Assembly: GCA_014383215.1 (NCBI GenBank)
Contig: JACNIG010000140.1
Location: 1-36,466 of the forward strand
DNA: 36,466 nt
Origin: Candidatus Desulfatibia vada
GTDB lineage: Bacteria > Desulfobacterota > Desulfobacteria > Desulfobacterales > UBA11574
Direction of reading: 5' to 3'
Shown: positions 23,844-32,103 of the stretch, piece after piece
Layout of the letters: every line of letters starts with the position of its first letter
Numbering within the stretch: position 1 is the stretch's first letter
Translations under genes and position numbers: made by a program
Notes under the pieces: model-generated
Seen by the model: the letters and a program-made list of their open reading frames with translations, nothing else
Database searches by the model: none
Told to the model about the DNA's origin: nothing

Positions 23844-24437
23844 TTAAGGAAACGTAGCGTTGAAGGAGACCACTTTGCTCAGACCGTCGGCCTTGATAAT
23901 AGCCGAGCCCGCCTGCACTTGGACCGGGACGGTATATTCTGCAATTCCGGTCCACCAGGCTTCGAGTTGAGCCCAAACATTGGTGTTCTTTTCCTTCAGC
24001 TTGAAACCGCCGGTAACCAGCAGGCTCAAAAGTGACTGCCGCACATCAAAGTGGGCATGCACCTTGACCTGGTTGGTTTTACCTGCGGGTATCCACTGCG
24101 TTGCAATGGTACTGACCGTATTTAACACAAAATCCTCAAAGGCAACGTCAAATTGAAGTTTCTCCATCATTACCGGGAACTCATTGGGATTTTCAATGTT
24201 AAACGTAAACGCCAGATCAAGCGGCGCGCCCACATTGTCCGGTTTTCCCTTGGTGGGCTCTATTTTATTTGAAAAGTACCAATATCCGAAGGCATGCGCC
24301 ACTTCCATGGAGTCCAGAGTGACAACCGGTGCCTTAAAGTTTTTCTCGGTCGGCTTTACTTGCATACCGACACAGCCAAACAACAATGCGGCGACAATTG
24401 CTACACTAAAACATAACACTAACGATTTTTTTCGCAT
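23844..24437 (-). CDS. LEA14-like (water-stress/WHy-type) lipoprotein
   Basis: A 197-residue exported lipoprotein. Residues 1-21 are a signal with the lipobox LLFGC, so Cys 22 would be lipidated. The mature part has beta-sandwich character typical of LEA type 2/WHy domains: LDLAFTFNIENPNEFPVMME, then a long stretch of alternating strands, with the I/F-x-I-x-N-P-N motif clear. Such domains occur in desiccation proteins and in bacterial envelope proteins of unclear role. A strong GGGAGG precedes the ATG. Sitting 28 bases after livF and before the second ligase, it is probably part of the same transcript and may act in the periplasm with the uptake system. Confidence 0.7.
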   Translation of the reverse strand: MRKKSLVLCFSVAIVAALLFGCVGMQVKPTEKNFKAPVVTLDSMEVAHAFGYWYFSNKIEPTKGKPDNVGAPLDLAFTFNIENPNEFPVMMEKLQFDVAFEDFVLNTVSTIATQWIPAGKTNQVKVHAHFDVRQSLLSLLVTGGFKLKEKNTNVWAQLEAWWTGIAEYTVPVQVQAGSAIIKADGLSKVVSFNATFP

Positions 24438-24464
24438 TTTTTCCTCCCTTATTCAATTCAAGGG

Positions 24465-25277
24465 TTAGGTTAGCCATCTTTTCCTGCGCTTGTAGTGCTT
24501 CACATCCCGAAAACTTTTTCGACCCCCAACATCGGTCAAGCCCAGATAGAAGTCCTTAATATCCGGGTTTTCCAGGAGTTTTTCGGCGGTGTCGTCCATA
24601 ACAATGCGACCGTTCTCCATCACATAGGCATAGGGAGCGACACTCAAGGCCAGCTTGGCATTCTGTTCCACTAAAAGGATCGAGATATTCTCATCTTGAT
24701 TGAGCCGGGTAATAATATTAAAAATTTCATGGATTAAAAGTGGTGCCAGCCCCATGGAGGGCTCATCCAGAAGGATCAGCTCGGGACTGGTCATCAGGGC
24801 ACGCCCGACAACCGTCATCTGCTGCTCACCGCCGCTGATAAAGCCGGCGGTTTCATTGCGCTTTTCCTTCAGGCGCGGAAAGTAGTTATAAACCATCTCC
24901 AGCCCCTCCTTGAGGGATCGGCCGTACTTGCGCATGTGAGCTCCCACTTTCAGGTTCTCTTCTACGGTCAGATGCTCAAATACACGGCGTCCTTCAATAA
25001 CCTGGACGATGCCCATTTTGGCGATCTTCTCTGCACCCATCTTGTCGATGCGCTGTCCCATGAATTCAATCGACCCGTCGGTAACCTCTCCGTTTTCGTG
25101 TTTCAACAGACCCGAAACCGCTTTCAGGGTCGTACTCTTGCCGGCGCCATTGGCTCCCAGAAGGGCCACAATACTCCCTTTGGGGATCTCAATGGAGACA
25201 CCTTTAATGACCAGAATGACCTCGTGATACTTGACCTCAATACTGTTGATCTTTAATATAGATCCTTTGTTCGACAA
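24465..25277 (-). CDS. livF: Branched-chain-type ABC transporter ATP-binding protein LivF
   Basis: A 270-residue cytoplasmic ATPase. Walker A is GANGAGKS with the following T, the signature is SGGEQQM, and Walker B is LILLDEPSMGLAPL, followed by the H-loop region with LVEQNA. The C-terminus continues about 25 basic residues (DVKHYKRRKRWLT) beyond the usual LivF end. It starts at TTG 25277 with AAGGAGG about ten bases upstream. It pairs with LivG (31003-31824) to power import through LivH/LivM. Confidence 0.85.
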   Translation of the reverse strand: MSNKGSILKINSIEVKYHEVILVIKGVSIEIPKGSIVALLGANGAGKSTTLKAVSGLLKHENGEVTDGSIEFMGQRIDKMGAEKIAKMGIVQVIEGRRVFEHLTVEENLKVGAHMRKYGRSLKEGLEMVYNYFPRLKEKRNETAGFISGGEQQMTVVGRALMTSPELILLDEPSMGLAPLLIHEIFNIITRLNQDENISILLVEQNAKLALSVAPYAYVMENGRIVMDDTAEKLLENPDIKDFYLGLTDVGGRKSFRDVKHYKRRKRWLT

Positions 25278-25307
25278 AGCCTTAAAACCTCCTTGGGGGT
25301 GGGGATA

Positions 25308-26555
25308 TTACCAGCCGATCCAATCGTTAGCCCATTTTTGCGGCCAACGGCCCTTCAGATCGACCTTCTCTACGATTTGAAACTTTCCGTCTTTAATCTC
25401 ATAGATCGGCACTTGCCCCGCAACCCGGTGATCCGTTGCCGTAAAGGTAACCGGCGGTGCACCCAGCCCGATGTCGAAGTTTTGCATGGTTTCAAAACCT
25501 TTTTTCAGGATGCTTTCGCCGCTTAAATCCCCGGCGGCGTCAGCGCGTTTTAAGGCCTCCCAGAGAATCATTACATCCCCCCAGCCCTGAACTGTTCGAA
25601 TAAGACGTTTTTCCACAGGGATGCCGGGGTTGTACTTTTTGGCATACTCCACAACCTTGTCCATCAAAGGTACATTTTCACCGAAGAAAGCACAAACGGC
25701 GGCACCCATGACACCCTCGGAAGCTTTGCCGGCCAAGCGGGGCAGATTCTCATCAAATCCCCAGTTGTTGACAATATGATCGGCACCAAGGCCTAAGGCG
25801 TAGGCATCCCGGACGGTGGCTGCCACGGACATGGTGGTGTTGCCGTGCCATACCAGGTCGGCCTTGTAATCCTTCATGGCCAGAACCTGGCTCTTAGTGT
25901 CAATCGCAAAAAGTGAGACACTCTGATCAGGGCCGATATCAAAACCTAAAATTGTGGCTTGATCCTTAATGGCTTTGATCGGTGCACTGCAGTAAGGTGA
26001 GGCAAACATGTAGGAAGCGACAAAGCGCGGTTTGCGTTTCCCGTAGTCGGGATGCTGCGGCCATTTTTTGTCAAACCAGGCCGTAATAGCGGCTCTGGCA
26101 TTGGTGGAATAGTCGGTTGCAAAGAAAAGGTTGTAGGGCGTCTTTTTAGGATCAGTCAGGTGGCCGGAATAGGAAGCCGAAACATAAGGCATCTTATCTT
26201 TGGTCACCGTGGGTGAAAGCGCTTCGGTGTCACCGGTTCCCCATCCCAGCACGGCCACGACTTTAAGCCTCTTGAAGAGCTTGTACTTGGTGAGAGCCTC
26301 GGGAACACGGTAGCCGTAATCGAATTGATAAAGTTTAATTTGTTTGCCGTTGACACCGCCGTTGTCATTTATGTAGTGAATAGCTTCGGCAATGCCCAGG
26401 GCGTAATCTTTACCAACATCCGATGTTGCTCCGGTCATGTCATTGAGCGCTCCAACTTTTATGGTTGCAGCTTCTGTGTTGGGAGAAAATCCCGCCACGA
26501 GGGCCACACTCAATAGTAATACGAAAACTTTGGATAACACAGTTTTAATGCTCAT
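25308..26555 (-). CDS. livK: Periplasmic substrate-binding protein of HAAT family (LivK-like)
   Basis: A 415-residue exported solute receptor of the branched-chain amino acid/amide type. The signal peptide is about 1-29 with probable cleavage after NTEA; no lipobox Cys is present, so it should be free in the periplasm. The mature start ATIKVGALNDMTGATSDVGK and the INDNGGVNGKQIKL block are typical of type I periplasmic binding folds. A GGGGGAAAAAG ribosome-binding site precedes the ATG. With two acyl-CoA ligases in the operon the ligand is more likely a carboxylic acid (aromatic or aliphatic) than leucine, as seen in other anaerobic degraders; that is inference from context. Confidence 0.85.
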   Translation of the reverse strand: MSIKTVLSKVFVLLLSVALVAGFSPNTEAATIKVGALNDMTGATSDVGKDYALGIAEAIHYINDNGGVNGKQIKLYQFDYGYRVPEALTKYKLFKRLKVVAVLGWGTGDTEALSPTVTKDKMPYVSASYSGHLTDPKKTPYNLFFATDYSTNARAAITAWFDKKWPQHPDYGKRKPRFVASYMFASPYCSAPIKAIKDQATILGFDIGPDQSVSLFAIDTKSQVLAMKDYKADLVWHGNTTMSVAATVRDAYALGLGADHIVNNWGFDENLPRLAGKASEGVMGAAVCAFFGENVPLMDKVVEYAKKYNPGIPVEKRLIRTVQGWGDVMILWEALKRADAAGDLSGESILKKGFETMQNFDIGLGAPPVTFTATDHRVAGQVPIYEIKDGKFQIVEKVDLKGRWPQKWANDWIGW

Positions 26556-26663
26556 ACTTTTTCCCCCTTTTTCAGAGAGTATCCTTGCCAGTGGGTTTCT
26601 ACCAAATTTTTTAAAATTATCACCTCCCTTGTTTTTTGGTTAATTGGTTGAGTGGTTTACCGG

Positions 26664-27764
26664 TTAGTACGAAAATGGCCAGAGATTGAAATAGTTTTTC
26701 ATTTGCCACCAGCGATAGGCCAGACCATTGGGCTCAAATATCATAAAGGCACAGATAGCCAGGCCGAAGGCGGCCTCCTTGATAAACAAAAAATCCATTA
26801 ATAGCTTGGGATATGTATCGGCCAGGGGTATGACCGCCAGTTGCAATAATTCCATCACCACGACCATAAATATGGAACCGAAAATGGCTCCGTGCAGTGA
26901 TCCCACTCCGCCGATCAGAATCACGCCCACCAGCCACAAAGACCAGAACCAGGGAAAATGCTCGGGACTGATGGCCGCCAGATTACTGATCCAGAAAGCC
27001 CCGGCAATTCCACCGATAAATCCGGCCACGAAAAAAGCCAGCAGCTTATATTTGACAACATTGATCCCCATAAGTTCAGCCGAAATATCATTGTCCCGGA
27101 TCGCCACCCAGGCCCGGCCGACTCTGGAGCGCAAAAGATTGGCTATAATCATCACACAGACGATTACCAGTATCAGCATCATAAAATAGACTTTTAAATC
27201 GCTGTCAATGATCCACGGTCCCACCTTGATAGTCCCCGGCGGCAACGAAAAGGCCTGACCGCGGCCGCCGATCTGGCTGACGTATCCTGTTATGATAAAA
27301 TCGACGGTTATGAACTGGGCCGCCATGGTCGTTAAAATCAGGTAAAACCCCTTGACGCGGGCCGACGGCAGCCCGAACAGCACACTCCAGATACCGGCGA
27401 CGAAAGCTGCGATCAGGATGCTGAGCGGATATGCCAGGCCGAAGTCCAGCATGAATTGCGGCCAGGGAAACTCTAAAATCAAAAGAGTGCTGGTGTAAGC
27501 GCCCACGGCGATAAAGGCGGCGTGGCCCAAGGTGATCTGACCGCAGTAACCGATCAGAAGCTGTACCCCCAGGGCTCCCAGCACGGTATAGCCGATCAGA
27601 TTGCAGACACTGATCCAGTATTCATCTGCAAACCAGGGGATGAAAACAAACAGGGTCAAAAAGAGCAGGATCATCTTGCCCCGGATGAAATTCGTCTGCC
27701 ACCAGGCATGATCCTGGTCATAATTTTGATGGTAAACTCCACAGGGAAGCCAGGTTGTTGACAT
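26664..27764 (-). CDS. livM: ABC transporter permease LivM
   Basis: A 366-residue inner-membrane permease with about nine to ten helices. The family blocks GYCGQITLGHAAFIAVGAY and the cytoplasmic loop GRAWVAIRDNDISAELMGIN (coupling to the ATPases) are present, and the GGVGSLHGAIFGS motif follows. It forms the channel with LivH. It starts at the ATG 27764 after a weak CGGAAAA; an ATG 30 codons in is possible but would shorten the N-terminal cytoplasmic tail. It lies 96 bases after livH, and that gap contains an 18-bp tandem repeat. Confidence 0.85.
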   Translation of the reverse strand: MSTTWLPCGVYHQNYDQDHAWWQTNFIRGKMILLFLTLFVFIPWFADEYWISVCNLIGYTVLGALGVQLLIGYCGQITLGHAAFIAVGAYTSTLLILEFPWPQFMLDFGLAYPLSILIAAFVAGIWSVLFGLPSARVKGFYLILTTMAAQFITVDFIITGYVSQIGGRGQAFSLPPGTIKVGPWIIDSDLKVYFMMLILVIVCVMIIANLLRSRVGRAWVAIRDNDISAELMGINVVKYKLLAFFVAGFIGGIAGAFWISNLAAISPEHFPWFWSLWLVGVILIGGVGSLHGAIFGSIFMVVVMELLQLAVIPLADTYPKLLMDFLFIKEAAFGLAICAFMIFEPNGLAYRWWQMKNYFNLWPFSY

Positions 27765-27777
27765 AATAAATTTTCCG

Positions 27778-27813
27778 TTTAATTTGTTATAGTTGTTTAA
27801 TTTGTTATATTCG
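27778..27813. repeat. 18-bp tandem repeat between livH and livM
   Basis: TTTAATTTGTTATAGTTG (27778-27795) is followed directly by TTTAATTTGTTATATTCG (27796-27813), identical at 15 of 18 positions. It lies in the short spacer just upstream of the livM start. Confidence 0.6.
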
Positions 27814-27860
27814 TTAAACCAATCGGACTAATCAAACAAACCGGACCAATGAAACCAGTT

Positions 27861-28745
27861 TTATACACGTTCAATTCGCTCCCAGCCCCAGAGACCGTGG
27901 GGTTTGAAGAGCAGGAAAATGACCATAAACACAAAAGGGGCGACTTCTTTGATGCCTCCCGGAAAATACTGGTCCAGGTAGGTTCCGCAAAAGTTTTGCA
28001 AGATGCCGATGATAATACCGCCGGCAATGGCACCGGGAACCGAATTCATTCCGCCCAGCACAACGGCCGGCAGCACCAGCAGCCCTAAGTAACCGACCGA
28101 GATGTTGAGTCCGTTGATGTTCCCCAGCAGGGTTCCGCCGACACCGGCGGCCATGAAGGCAATGGCCCAGGAGGCAGCATAAACAAAACGGGCGCTTACT
28201 CCCAGCGATAGCGCCGCCATCTCGTCGTCGGCCGTAGCCTGCATGGCCAGCCCCCAGCGGGTATACTTGAAGAAACAAACAAAAATAACCAGCAGCAAAA
28301 TGGCTGCTATAAAACTCCACAGATAGACCTGCCCGATGACCAGCGGCCCGAAACGGATCGGTTCAATTGAAAAAACAGGCGGCGAAAAGACCCGTGTATC
28401 AGTCCCCCAGATAAATTCCACGGTTCCTTTGAAGAAAAAGCTAAGGCCCACGGTGACCATGATCACCGTCAGCACCGGTTGGCCGATGAGCCGGTCCAAA
28501 AATATTCTTTCGGTCAGGATGCCCAGAATGAGCCCGATGATCAGTGAAAGCAACAGCGCCAGCAGAAAGGGGACTCCCATGGAATAAAAACTTAAGGAAA
28601 TATAGGCACCGATAAGGGTCATCTCTCCCATGGCCAGGTTCAGTACGCCCGAGCATTTATAGATCAGAACCCAGCCCAGCGCGACGAGGGCATAGATACC
28701 GCCTACCATGATCCCGGTGGTCAGGGTCATCAAAAACAGTTCCAT
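27861..28745 (-). CDS. livH: ABC transporter permease LivH
   Basis: A 294-residue inner-membrane permease with about eight helices. Family landmarks are GGIYALVALGWVLIYK near the N-terminus, LAMGEMTLIGAYI, the loop RWGLAMQATADDEMAALSLG, and GGMNSVPGAIAGGIIIG. A clear AAAGGAAT precedes the ATG. It is the second membrane subunit of the transporter and lies between the first acyl-CoA ligase and livM. A long inverted repeat occupies the 200-base gap on its 5' side. Confidence 0.85.
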   Translation of the reverse strand: MELFLMTLTTGIMVGGIYALVALGWVLIYKCSGVLNLAMGEMTLIGAYISLSFYSMGVPFLLALLLSLIIGLILGILTERIFLDRLIGQPVLTVIMVTVGLSFFFKGTVEFIWGTDTRVFSPPVFSIEPIRFGPLVIGQVYLWSFIAAILLLVIFVCFFKYTRWGLAMQATADDEMAALSLGVSARFVYAASWAIAFMAAGVGGTLLGNINGLNISVGYLGLLVLPAVVLGGMNSVPGAIAGGIIIGILQNFCGTYLDQYFPGGIKEVAPFVFMVIFLLFKPHGLWGWERIERV

Positions 28746-28763
28746 GTGCGGATTCCTTTTTTC

Positions 28764-28875
28764 TTGCCACCAAGACCGTCACAAGTGAGCAGTCATCAGT
28801 GAGAAGTGATCAGTAAGGGAAAACTGATTACTGATAACCGATAATTGATCACTGACATTCGTGTCTTAGTGGCAA
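28764..28875. repeat. TGCCACTAAG inverted repeat, copy 2, with nested GATCA/GTGA repeats
   Basis: TTGCCACCAAGAC at the left and GTCTTAGTGGCAA at the right (ending 28875) are complementary. The interior holds repeated ATCAGTGA / ACTGAT units that pair with one another, so the whole could fold into one long stem. It fills most of the gap between the acyl-CoA ligase and livH. Confidence 0.6.
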
Positions 28876-28896
28876 AGTTTTTTTGGCTCCGGTTCA

Positions 28897-28935
28897 GCCG
28901 TCGTAGCTAGGGCTACTATGGCGAAGTCGGCTTTG
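28897..28935. repeat. CGTAGCTA...GCGAAG dispersed repeat
   Basis: GCCGTCGTAGCTAGGGCTAC followed by TATGGCGAAGTCGGCTTTG. Related sequences occur at 4826-4850 (inside the MITE-like element) and, inverted, at 36254-36282 after smpB. The half CGTAGCTA...GCGAAG(A/T)CGG is shared by all three. Confidence 0.45.
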
Positions 28936-28947
28936 TCCGGATTTGGT

Positions 28948-30855
28948 TCAATCTTTTACTAATTTGATATGCAGATCCGTCTTAATGTGCGCTTTGCGCC
29001 CATCTTCATACGTAATCGTGGTATCGATATGCACGCTATCCTTGTCCGCATAAAGGGCATCCATTATTTCCTTATATCTTGTTTCCACAAAGGCCCGGCG
29101 CAGTTTGCGCGTACGGGTCAGTTCGTCATCGTCAGCATCGAATTCTTTGTAAAGGTTGATAAACTTGCGGACCTTGGCAGCTTCGGGCAGATCTTTGTTA
29201 GCCTGCAGGATTTGCTCTTGGACCAGATTGTAGACCTCGGGTTTCTGTGACAGTTCCGGATAGCTGGTGTAAGTAATCTTCTTTTCATCGGCCCACTTGC
29301 CGACCACGGCATAATCGATACAGACCACGGCTGTCACATAATCCAGCTTGTCTCCGATGATCCATGAATCCCTCAGGTACGGGCTGAATTTCAAGCGGGT
29401 TTCCAGATACTGGGGTGCGAAAGGTTTGCCGTCGCTTAAGGTCATGACGTCCTTGGAACGGTCGAAAACAACCAAATGGCCGTCGTCGTCGATAAATCCT
29501 CTGTCGCCGGAATAAAGCCAATCGCCTTGCAAGGTTTCGGCCGTTGCTTCGGGATTTTTATAATATCCCAGAAATACCGAGGGACTTTTACTAAGAATTT
29601 CACCCTCTTCGGTAATTTTTATCTCGGTTTCCGGCAGGGGAATTCCCACGGTGTCGAATTTGATATCGCCGCTGCGATGTACCACCGAAATCCCGGCGAT
29701 TTCCGTCTGACCGTAAATTTGCTTCAGATTGACGCCCAGGGAATGAAAAAAACGGAAATGATCCGGTCCCATGGCGGCCCCGCCGGTGTATGCATTGCGT
29801 ACACGGGAAAGCCCCAGATGGTCTTTCAGCTTCATCTGAACCCCGATGTAGGCCAGCCATTCCAGCAGCTTCCAGTACCAGGGTATCGGTTTCTTTGCAA
29901 ATTTTAAGTCGGCCACGTGATAGCCGATCTTGGTGGAAAGCTCATAGCACTTGCGCTTGATCCAGGATGCGTCCAGATACCTGACTTGCACCGTACGGGT
30001 CATCTGCTCATACATGCGTGGCGGTGCGAACATGACATGCGGGCCGATTTCCCGGATATTTTCCTGGGCGGTCTCGGGCTCTTCCGGGAAATTAATGGTG
30101 TAGCCGATCTGAAGACCGCAGGAAATCGACATCATCTGCTCGCCGATCCAGGCAAAGGGAAGATAAGAAGCGTAATCATCGTTCTCGTAGCAGGGATCGA
30201 TAGCCATCAGGTTCCGGCCCATGGTCAGCATATTATAGTGGGACAGCAAAGCGCCTTTAGGCAGTGCGGTCGTGCCGGATGTGTAGAAAAGGAGTGCGAC
30301 TTCATCACCATGCCCCTTAGAGATCAGCTCCTCAAAGAGTTCGGGTTTTTCCTGGTCGAGCTTCCGGCCCAGTTGCTGGACTTCTGTGAGGCTGATCAAA
30401 AAATCCTGATCATAATTACGCATACCTTTGGGGTTGTCCCATATGATCTTTTTCAGTTTGGGACACTCATTGAAAATGGAGATGGCTTTGTCGACCTCTT
30501 CCTGACCTTCGCCGAACAAAAATTTTGTGTCGGAATGGTCAATAATATATTTGACCTCCTCGATAAGGGAGTCCTGGAACAGCCACACGCCAATACCGCG
30601 GGCGCATATGGCCGCCATTTCGGCCCACAAGCCTTCCGGGCGGTTATCTCCGATCATGGAGACTTTGTCGCCGTCCGTAAGACCCAGGCTGATAAGTCCC
30701 AGGGTGATATATTTTACATTTTCAAAGTAATCGTGCCATGTAATGGGAAGCCAGATACCAAACTCCTTTTCCCGCATGGCCACTTTGTTCTTGCCGTATT
30801 TTTTTGCCTTTTCGTAAAACAGTTTGGGTATCGTCAGATCTTTTGTTATTTCCAT
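28948..30855 (-). CDS. Long-chain-type acyl-CoA synthetase (AMP-binding, FAA1-like)
   Basis: About 635 residues from the ATG at 30855. The longer upstream frame starts inside a dispersed inverted repeat and is rejected. The adenylation P-loop is complete (LLFYTSGTTALPKGALLSH), followed by YGQTEIAG, WLYSGDRGFIDDDGHLVVFD and a C-terminal domain with RKLRR. The FAA1-like layout, with the MEITKDLTIPKLFYEKA start and an interrupted C-terminal domain, is typical of medium/long-chain or aryl-alkanoate synthetases. It lies between livG and livH, an arrangement common in acid-degrading Desulfobacterota, so it probably activates the imported acid. The substrate is not determined. Confidence 0.85.
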   Translation of the reverse strand: MEITKDLTIPKLFYEKAKKYGKNKVAMREKEFGIWLPITWHDYFENVKYITLGLISLGLTDGDKVSMIGDNRPEGLWAEMAAICARGIGVWLFQDSLIEEVKYIIDHSDTKFLFGEGQEEVDKAISIFNECPKLKKIIWDNPKGMRNYDQDFLISLTEVQQLGRKLDQEKPELFEELISKGHGDEVALLFYTSGTTALPKGALLSHYNMLTMGRNLMAIDPCYENDDYASYLPFAWIGEQMMSISCGLQIGYTINFPEEPETAQENIREIGPHVMFAPPRMYEQMTRTVQVRYLDASWIKRKCYELSTKIGYHVADLKFAKKPIPWYWKLLEWLAYIGVQMKLKDHLGLSRVRNAYTGGAAMGPDHFRFFHSLGVNLKQIYGQTEIAGISVVHRSGDIKFDTVGIPLPETEIKITEEGEILSKSPSVFLGYYKNPEATAETLQGDWLYSGDRGFIDDDGHLVVFDRSKDVMTLSDGKPFAPQYLETRLKFSPYLRDSWIIGDKLDYVTAVVCIDYAVVGKWADEKKITYTSYPELSQKPEVYNLVQEQILQANKDLPEAAKVRKFINLYKEFDADDDELTRTRKLRRAFVETRYKEIMDALYADKDSVHIDTTITYEDGRKAHIKTDLHIKLVKD

Positions 30856-30919
30856 TCCGTATCCGGTTCTTGGCTGCTTAATTGTAAAATTTACGTATTT
30901 TGCGGCAAAACTTTTTTCA

Positions 30920-30997
30920 TTGCCACTAAGGCACCAAGGCACGAAGAAAGAATACAATAATAGATATATCCTTGGTGTCTTTGTGTCTTAGTGGCAA
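30920..30997. repeat. TGCCACTAAG inverted repeat, copy 1 (best preserved)
   Basis: TTGCCACTAAGGCACCAAGG and then CACGAAG form the left arm. The right arm (30971-30997) reads, reversed, TTGCCACTAAGACACAAAGA and then CACCAAG. By eye 23 of 27 positions are complementary. It lies in the spacer between livG and the acyl-CoA synthetase. Confidence 0.7.
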
Positions 30998-31002
30998 ATG
31001 TC

Positions 31003-31824
31003 TTATCTGCGGGTTGCATACAAGTCCTCTTCCCCCAGATAGGCTTTGATCACTTCAGGGTTATTCTGAACCTCTTCAGGGACACCGTCAATAATCATGT
31101 TGCCGAAGTTGAGCACAAAGACACGGTCGGAAAGGTCCATGACCACGCCCATATCATGCTCTACAAGGAGGCAAGTGACCCTCCAACGCTCCTCTTCGTT
31201 GATGTCCAGAATGAACCTGGCCATGTCTTCTACTTCTTCAAGATTGAGGCCGGCCAGAGGCTCATCCAGAATCAGAATTTTCGGCTCCAGGGCCAGCGCC
31301 CGGCCCAGTTCCACCCGTTTTTGCAAACCGTAGGGCAACATTCCCACGGGTTTGTTGCGAATGTGCTCAATCTCTAAAAGATCGATAATTTCTTCTTCAA
31401 TAAAGCTGCGGTGCCTGACTTCTTCCCGGGCAGTTTTACCGCGATACCATGTTCCGGCAACAATGCCCGATCGGTAGTGGATATGACGACCCAGGCGGAT
31501 ATTGTCAAGTACCGTCATGCCGCCAAAAACTTCAACTTTTTGAAATGTTCTGGCTATCCCCAGCATGGCGCGCTTATACGGTTTGAGATTATTGATATTT
31601 TCCTTGTTGAAATAGATATTTCCCTGTTGAGGCCTGTAAAGACCATTGATACAGTTCAGCATCACAGTCTTGCCGGCACCGTTGGGGCCAATAACGGAAT
31701 GAATCTCCCCCTCCCTTATTTTCAGGCTGACACCGGCCAGGGCCTGAACTTTTCCGAAGCTCATATGAATGTCGTCAAGTTCCAGGAGAACGTCTTGCGC
31801 TTGAGTTTCGTTGGAATTTACCAA
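31003..31824 (-). CDS. livG: Branched-chain-type ABC transporter ATP-binding protein LivG
   Basis: A 273-residue ATPase and first gene of the operon. Walker A is GPNGAGKT, the Q-loop is in ARTFQKVEVF, the signature is the variant LPYGLQKRVELGRAL, Walker B is ILILDEPLAGLN, and the H-loop is LLVEHDM. The insert HIHYRSGIVAGTWYRGK between Q-loop and signature is normal for LivG. It begins at TTG 31824 with AGGAAGG upstream. A promoter-like pair of hexamers and a terminator hairpin lie 25-80 bases before the start. It partners with LivF. Confidence 0.85.
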   Translation of the reverse strand: MVNSNETQAQDVLLELDDIHMSFGKVQALAGVSLKIREGEIHSVIGPNGAGKTVMLNCINGLYRPQQGNIYFNKENINNLKPYKRAMLGIARTFQKVEVFGGMTVLDNIRLGRHIHYRSGIVAGTWYRGKTAREEVRHRSFIEEEIIDLLEIEHIRNKPVGMLPYGLQKRVELGRALALEPKILILDEPLAGLNLEEVEDMARFILDINEEERWRVTCLLVEHDMGVVMDLSDRVFVLNFGNMIIDGVPEEVQNNPEVIKAYLGEEDLYATRR

Positions 31825-31847
31825 TATGCTCTGCCTTCCTCTATATG

Positions 31848-31877
31848 ATTCTAACCCAGGCTTGGCCCGGCTGTCGA
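31848..31877 (-). promoter_or_regulatory. Candidate sigma70-type promoter for the liv operon
   Basis: Read on the minus strand, TCGACA (31872-31877) is followed after 18 bases by TAGAAT (31848-31853), one mismatch from each consensus hexamer. The distance to the livG start is about 24 bases from the -10, which would give a short leader carrying AGGAAGG. Confidence 0.45.
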
Positions 31878-31883
31878 TTTTCC

Positions 31884-31906
31884 AAAAAAAAGAGATCCGA
31901 AGATCT
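31884..31906 (-). terminator. Rho-independent terminator with UUCG tetraloop
   Basis: On the minus strand, AGATC-TTCG-GATCT is followed at once by C and eight T. The stem is only five pairs, but the UUCG loop is exceptionally stable and the U-tract is perfect. It would end transcripts coming from the LOG-family gene (stop at 32104) before they enter the liv operon, whose promoter candidate lies just downstream. Confidence 0.65.
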
Positions 31907-32103
31907 TAAAAATGGTTTAATTTGTCAACCGCAATGCGTCGCTTCCCGGATCTCAATAATATTCTGAATATCATTCACTTGTAGTAACGCATTATGGTAA
32001 AATATTTTCCATTAATCAAGCAAAAATATTCTTATGCCCTAACCCGTATGAAGCGTAACCAAAGTCAGAACCAAGGGGCTAATTGAGCTAGGCTCAATTA
32101 AGG

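Noticed and set aside
29917-30960. 347-codon plus-strand frame opposite the first acyl-CoA synthetase
   Set aside because: Antisense shadow of a well-supported AMP-binding enzyme; no ribosome-binding site or known motif.
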